Made by a program: the position numbers and the translations under genes. Of a stretch of DNA of 8,867 bases, positions 8,593-8,867 are shown one piece after another; within the stretch, counting starts at the first letter, position 1, and every line of letters starts with the position of its first letter. The notes beneath the pieces were generated by a model. That model was given only the letters and a program-made list of their open reading frames with translations, did not search any database and was not told where the DNA came from. Origin of the DNA: Chloroflexi bacterium UBA5177. Lineage in GTDB: Bacteria; Chloroflexota; UBA5177. The DNA lies in the NCBI GenBank assembly GCA_002413265.1, contig DHWR01000254.1:828-9694 (forward strand). Direction: 5' to 3'.

Positions 8593-8867
8593 ATGTCTCG
8601 GACCGCGCGGTTGCTCGAGCTGATGATCGCCGTGCGCGGTCGAAGCCGCTTCACGGTCGATGAAATGGCGGCGGAATTCGGTGTCTCGCGCCGCACGATG
8701 CTGCGTGATCTTCATGCGGTTTCGGAGATGGGGGTGCCGCTGTCGGCGACGCCCGGGCCCGGCGGCGGCTACTCCCTGATCGCCGCCGCACGCATGCCCC
8801 CGCTCAGCCTGACGGTGGAGGAGGCGATTGGGATCGTCATCTCGTACGAGTCGTTCCTGCAGTACGC
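8593..8867 (+). CDS. YafY-type transcriptional regulator, HTH domain and start of linker (partial, runs off right edge)
   Basis: From the ATG at 8593 the frame is open for 91 codons to the window edge. The N-terminus is a DeoR/HTH_11-type winged helix: MSRTARLLELMIAVRGRSRF, then TVDEMAAEFGVSRRTMLRDL (21-40) with recognition helix VSRRTMLRDLHAVSEMG (31-47). The wing GPGGGYSL (55-62) is typical of YafY-type proteins, whose C-terminal WYL domain would lie beyond the window. A PPLSLTVEEAIGI segment (69-81) starts the usual linker. GGGAG (8584-8588) precedes the start. Such regulators bind inverted repeats as dimers and often control a divergent gene, here the toroid-protein gene, and themselves. 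Effector unknown; the WYL domain is inferred, not seen. Confidence 0.88.
   Translation, partial: MSRTARLLELMIAVRGRSRFTVDEMAAEFGVSRRTMLRDLHAVSEMGVPLSATPGPGGGYSLIAAARMPPLSLTVEEAIGIVISYESFLQY

Overview
The window looks like a chromosomal segment from a GC-rich bacterium. It is densely packed, with many 1 to 4-nt gene overlaps. Bacterial Shine-Dalgarno sites of the GGAGG type sit in front of most starts that are not translationally coupled. I cannot fix the lineage from this sequence alone. The protein style (a two-part GNAT acetyltransferase, a PPi-type phosphofructokinase, an AlkZ-related protein, a YafY/WYL regulator) would suit a Chloroflexota-like or similar GC-rich phylum, but that is a low-confidence guess.

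Layout. (1) Positions 1-1858, minus strand: a pyrophosphate-type 6-phosphofructokinase (pfp) is followed, with an ATGA overlap, by a GNAT acetyltransferase that runs off the left edge. (2) Positions 1859-1977: a 119-bp divergent intergenic region with promoter-like elements and a small palindrome. (3) Positions 1978-6432, plus strand: a tightly overlapping four-gene operon of cysteine desulfurase, IscU-like Fe-S scaffold, cofactor-independent phosphoglycerate mutase (gpmI) and enolase (eno). (4) Positions 6434-8516, minus strand: three genes encoding, in transcription order, a small alpha-toroid (squalene-cyclase/prenyltransferase-like) protein, an AlkZ-related winged-helix protein and a 93-aa protein of unknown function. 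A 62-bp imperfect tandem repeat with a hairpin lies between the first two. (5) Positions 8517-8592: a divergent promoter region with a 9-bp-arm inverted repeat. (6) From 8593 to the right edge, plus strand: the N-terminal half of a YafY-type (HTH plus WYL) regulator.

How the genes may work together. The left two thirds unite one upper-glycolysis enzyme (PPi-PFK) with two consecutive lower-glycolysis enzymes (3-PG to 2-PG to PEP) across one divergent control region. The lower-glycolysis pair is translationally coupled to a sulfur-mobilising desulfurase and its scaffold partner. The scaffold keeps two of the three canonical IscU cysteines but has alanine where the third should be. The right third is an unrelated accessory set, probably controlled in part by the YafY-type regulator.

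No rRNA, tRNA, CRISPR array, insertion sequence or phage gene was seen. No stretch over 300 bases lacks a gene; the largest gaps are about 120 bp. I see no clear previously undescribed system. The best leads are the desulfurase/scaffold/glycolysis operon, the altered scaffold protein, the repeat that supplies a gene's stop codon, and the operator-like inverted repeat.
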